Shown here piece after piece: positions 5,727 to 7,234 of a stretch of DNA of 7,234 nt. A program made the position numbers and the translations under genes. Where the stretch lies: NCBI GenBank assembly GCA_031254385.1, contig JAIRUO010000141.1:1-7234 (forward strand), read 5' to 3'. The stretch is from Treponema sp. (GTDB lineage: Bacteria; Spirochaetota; Spirochaetia; Treponematales; Breznakiellaceae). Position 1 is the stretch's first letter. Each line of letters opens with the position of its first letter. The notes under the pieces are model-generated. The model was not told the origin of the DNA. It worked only from the letters and a program-made list of their open reading frames with translations, and did no database searches.

Positions 5727-6077
5727 CCCATTGACCTACGGAGAATTCTTTCAGCAAACATCAAGAGGCACAGAGTATTACTTGGCCTGTCTCAAGAAAA
5801 ACTATCCGAATTAGCAGAAATTTCGTCAAATATGGTAAGAGATATAGAAGGTTGCCGTACATGGGTGAGCGATAAAACCCTCATAAACTTAGCAGAAGCC
5901 CTAAAAACAGACATATACCGCCTTTTTATGCCGGAAACTATACAAGAAGATGAAAACTACCGGACTGTTTTACTGGATTTGACCAAATTAGTTGAAAAAT
6001 TAAAGACTGATTTTAATATAAATCTCGAAAACATCCTCAAATTATGGGGCAATCAAGGCCAAATTAACAAAAAATAA
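5715..6077 (+). CDS. XRE-family transcriptional regulator
   Basis: The 120-residue protein has one Cro/C1-type helix-turn-helix domain at about residues 14-71: LGLSQEKLSELAEISSNMVR, then DIEGCRTWVSDKTLINLAEA and a final DIYRLF. The recognition helix is around 37-46. The remaining 49 residues are helical and charged and may form a dimer interface. The start is the ATG at 5715, the only in-frame ATG before the HTH; it sits in a 14-bp tandem duplication and follows a TATAAT-like element (5697-5702) so closely that a nearly leaderless mRNA is possible. The gene is divergent from the three-gene operon across about 220 bases containing the operon promoter and palindromes, the normal arrangement for a local repressor. 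It probably controls that operon and itself; this is inference from position. A short repeat follows the stop. Confidence 0.88.
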   Translation: MKKKPIDLRRILSANIKRHRVLLGLSQEKLSELAEISSNMVRDIEGCRTWVSDKTLINLAEALKTDIYRLFMPETIQEDENYRTVLLDLTKLVEKLKTDFNINLENILKLWGNQGQINKK

Positions 6078-6087
6078 AGTAAAAGCC

Positions 6088-6120
6088 CCTAACCCCTACA
6101 TCCTAACCCCTAAATCCTAT
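6088..6120 (-). repeat. TAGGATTTAGGGG-type repeat, copy 2 (inverted)
   Basis: On the plus strand CCTAACCCCTACAT (6088-6101) is followed by CCTAACCCCTAAAT (6102-6115) and CCTAT, a 14-bp tandem repeat with one mismatch. Its reverse complement contains the same TAGGATTTAGGGGTTAGGAT and GTAGGGGTT as 1774-1809, without the 7-bp insertion found there. It lies between the XRE gene and the intact VTT gene. Confidence 0.8.
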
Positions 6121-6132
6121 ATACTGTCATCC

Positions 6133-6486
6133 ATGGAAAAAGCCAAAGTCCGCCTAATAATCCTTGCCGCAATTTTCGCAGTTGGCACTGTAACGCTGAC
6201 CATAGTCTTCTGGCCTTTTATCAGGGACTTGCAGAATCCCGAATACCGCGAAGCCTTTAGCCTCTGGGTGCAGGGGTTGGGTTTTTATGGGGTACTAATA
6301 CTCTTTGGCATTCATGCTTTGCAGATGGTGGTGGCTATAATTCCGGGCGGACCGGTCGCGCTTGTTGCCGGGGCTGCTTATGGCGCATGGATCGGAACCG
6401 CGATAATAGTTGCAGGCTGTGTTTTTACCTCAACCATTATCTTCTTTATGGTAAAAAAATTCGGGCTGCCCCTTTTGCGGCGCTTC
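6133..6486 (+). repeat. Direct repeat, copy B (5' part of intact VTT gene)
   Basis: This is the partner of 3510-3863, about 94% identical over 354 bases, in the same orientation. Here the sequence continues into the complete gene, so the truncated copy is the derived one in structure. Confidence 0.92.
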
Positions 6487-6819
6487 TTTGGGGAAAAGGA
6501 TATTAATAACTGGATCTTCCTAAAAGATACGCGCAAGGTTGCCAGGGCGGTTTTTTTACTCTTCCTCATTCCCGGAACCCCAAAGGATCTACTAACCTGG
6601 CTCTGCCCCATTACTCGCCTAACCCTTGGGCAATTTGTGGTTTTGTCTACGCTTGGCCGGATACCGGCAATACTCACAACGGCAATAATGGGAGATTCCA
6701 TGATTCAGGGAAACTGGGTCTTGTCCGTGTCCATCTTTGCCGGGATTGCCGTTATTGGCTTTTTGGGAATGTGGTTCAGGGATAAAATCTATTCGGTTCC
6801 CAAATTCACTACCACATAA
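6133..6819 (+). CDS. TVP38/TMEM64 (VTT/DedA-like) membrane protein, intact
   Basis: VTT-domain proteins are inner-membrane proteins related to DedA; members are linked to lipid scrambling or transport and membrane stability. The 228-residue product has a first membrane helix (about 8-30), a second (about 48-70), and the first re-entrant motif PGGPVALVAGAAYGAW (71-86). Hydrophobic segments follow near 88-107 and 138-148, then the second re-entrant part GTPKDLLTWL (148-157) and STLGRIP (172-178), and a last helix near 197-215. Length is normal. No good ribosome site is visible before ATGGAAAAAGCC; the repeat at 6088-6120 lies just upstream. The promoter may have been lost or replaced if the upstream cassette was inserted here. 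The 3' end overlaps the opposite gene by 31 bases. Confidence 0.88.
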   Translation: MEKAKVRLIILAAIFAVGTVTLTIVFWPFIRDLQNPEYREAFSLWVQGLGFYGVLILFGIHALQMVVAIIPGGPVALVAGAAYGAWIGTAIIVAGCVFTSTIIFFMVKKFGLPLLRRFFGEKDINNWIFLKDTRKVARAVFLLFLIPGTPKDLLTWLCPITRLTLGQFVVLSTLGRIPAILTTAIMGDSMIQGNWVLSVSIFAGIAVIGFLGMWFRDKIYSVPKFTTT

Positions 6820-7234
6820 TCTACGATAGTCCAGATATTATCAGAACGGCGCAGATAGTAGGTGTAACGCTTTCTTTCCGTATATTGACCAACCTGGAAA
6901 TATTCCAGCACTGTAACGGTTCCTTCTTCCACGCCGTACGTGGTGCGCTCAATAATAAAATTCTTGGGGATGGTAGAAATGTCGCCGTCAATTACGGCGC
7001 TCTGGAGATCCCTGCGGTAACGGTCCAACATACGCTGGCGGCCCTCTTCAGATTCCGCAATCCATTGGCGGCGGCGTATAGAATCACGGGAAAGCATGGC
7101 TTCCAAATCTAGGTAAAGGAAGAATTTTTCCCACTGCTCTTTTTGCCTGGCTATTAGGTTGTAGCTGACTACTTCATCCGGGGTAAGAGGTTCCCGTACC
7201 AGTATCGCGTTAGTGTCTACATGCAAAGCCGTTT
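6789..7234 (-). CDS. 3' part of an unknown protein (runs off the window)
   Basis: The frame is open from the window edge down to the TAG at 6791-6789, giving about 148 residues. A TTG at 7226 could be read as a start, but the frame continues upstream with no ribosome site, so the gene most likely extends beyond the window. The visible part is charged and helical first (EQWEKFFLYLDLEAMLSRDS, then arginine-rich RRRQWIAESEEGRQRMLDRY). It ends in a beta-rich stretch (TVTVLEYFQVGQYTERKRYT and IWTIVDYVVVNL). The alternating hydrophobic strands and the final xWxIxDYxV pattern recall NTF2-like folds such as the SnoaL or DUF4878 groups, but this is only a fold impression. It overlaps the VTT gene tail to tail by 31 bases. 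Confidence 0.75.
   Translation of the reverse strand, partial: TALHVDTNAILVREPLTPDEVVSYNLIARQKEQWEKFFLYLDLEAMLSRDSIRRRQWIAESEEGRQRMLDRYRRDLQSAVIDGDISTIPKNFIIERTTYGVEEGTVTVLEYFQVGQYTERKRYTYYLRRSDNIWTIVDYVVVNLGTE

Noticed and set aside
1774..6120. CRISPR array or insertion-sequence ends
   Set aside because: The repeats are few, not regularly spaced and not at the ends of a transposase gene; no complete transposase or Cas gene is present.
6378..6701. Leftward open frame of 107 codons inside the VTT gene
   Set aside because: Antisense shadow of the intact VTT coding sequence; no ribosome site or recognisable domain.

Overview
The window most likely comes from a host-associated spirochaete of the Treponema type. 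This is an inference from protein character: a QueH-type queuosine enzyme, the wording of the XRE regulator, a short membrane-protein start and a TVP38-type protein. No rRNA or tRNA is present to prove it. Base composition is uneven. The housekeeping-like genes (queH, tatD, the TVP38-family gene) are of balanced GC, while 3870-5714 is visibly AT-rich.

Layout. Positions 1-75 hold the N-terminus of a leftward membrane protein. Positions 76-407 are a divergent regulatory region with a good rightward promoter. Next is a rightward two-gene operon, queH (408-950) and a tatD-family hydrolase (950-1783), overlapping by one base. A leftward DUF4143 ATPase (1787-3007) meets tatD tail to tail inside a short TAGGATTTAGGGG-type repeat. 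Its ribosome site abuts a 37-bp near-perfect palindrome. Positions 3052-3509 hold degraded gene ends: a C-terminal scrap resembling Rpn/PD-(D/E)XK transposases and the 3' half of an XRE/HigA-type antitoxin.

The main feature is a 354-bp direct repeat of the first 118 codons of a TVP38/TMEM64 (VTT) membrane-protein gene: a truncated copy at 3510-3863 and an intact gene at 6133-6819. Between them sits a compact cassette. It has a leftward, probably co-transcribed set of three genes (an unrecognised 151-aa protein, a YidD-like membrane protein with an extra N-terminal membrane hairpin, and a six-repeat TPR protein), a strong leftward promoter with a structured leader, and a divergent rightward XRE regulator. 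This layout looks like insertion of a small accessory module next to the VTT gene, with part of that gene carried along. Homologous recombination between the repeats could delete the module and leave one intact VTT gene. A copy of the same TAGGATTTAGGGG-type repeat, in inverted orientation, lies just before the intact VTT gene.

Working hypothesis: the XRE protein controls the divergent operon, which encodes a membrane-associated machine of unknown role (soluble 151-aa protein, YidD-like membrane protein, TPR scaffold). A run of nine G residues near the 3' end of the YidD-like gene may make its C-terminus phase-variable; the one-base-shorter frame encodes an extra hydrophobic segment. The window ends with the 3' part of a leftward unknown gene that overlaps the VTT gene tail to tail.
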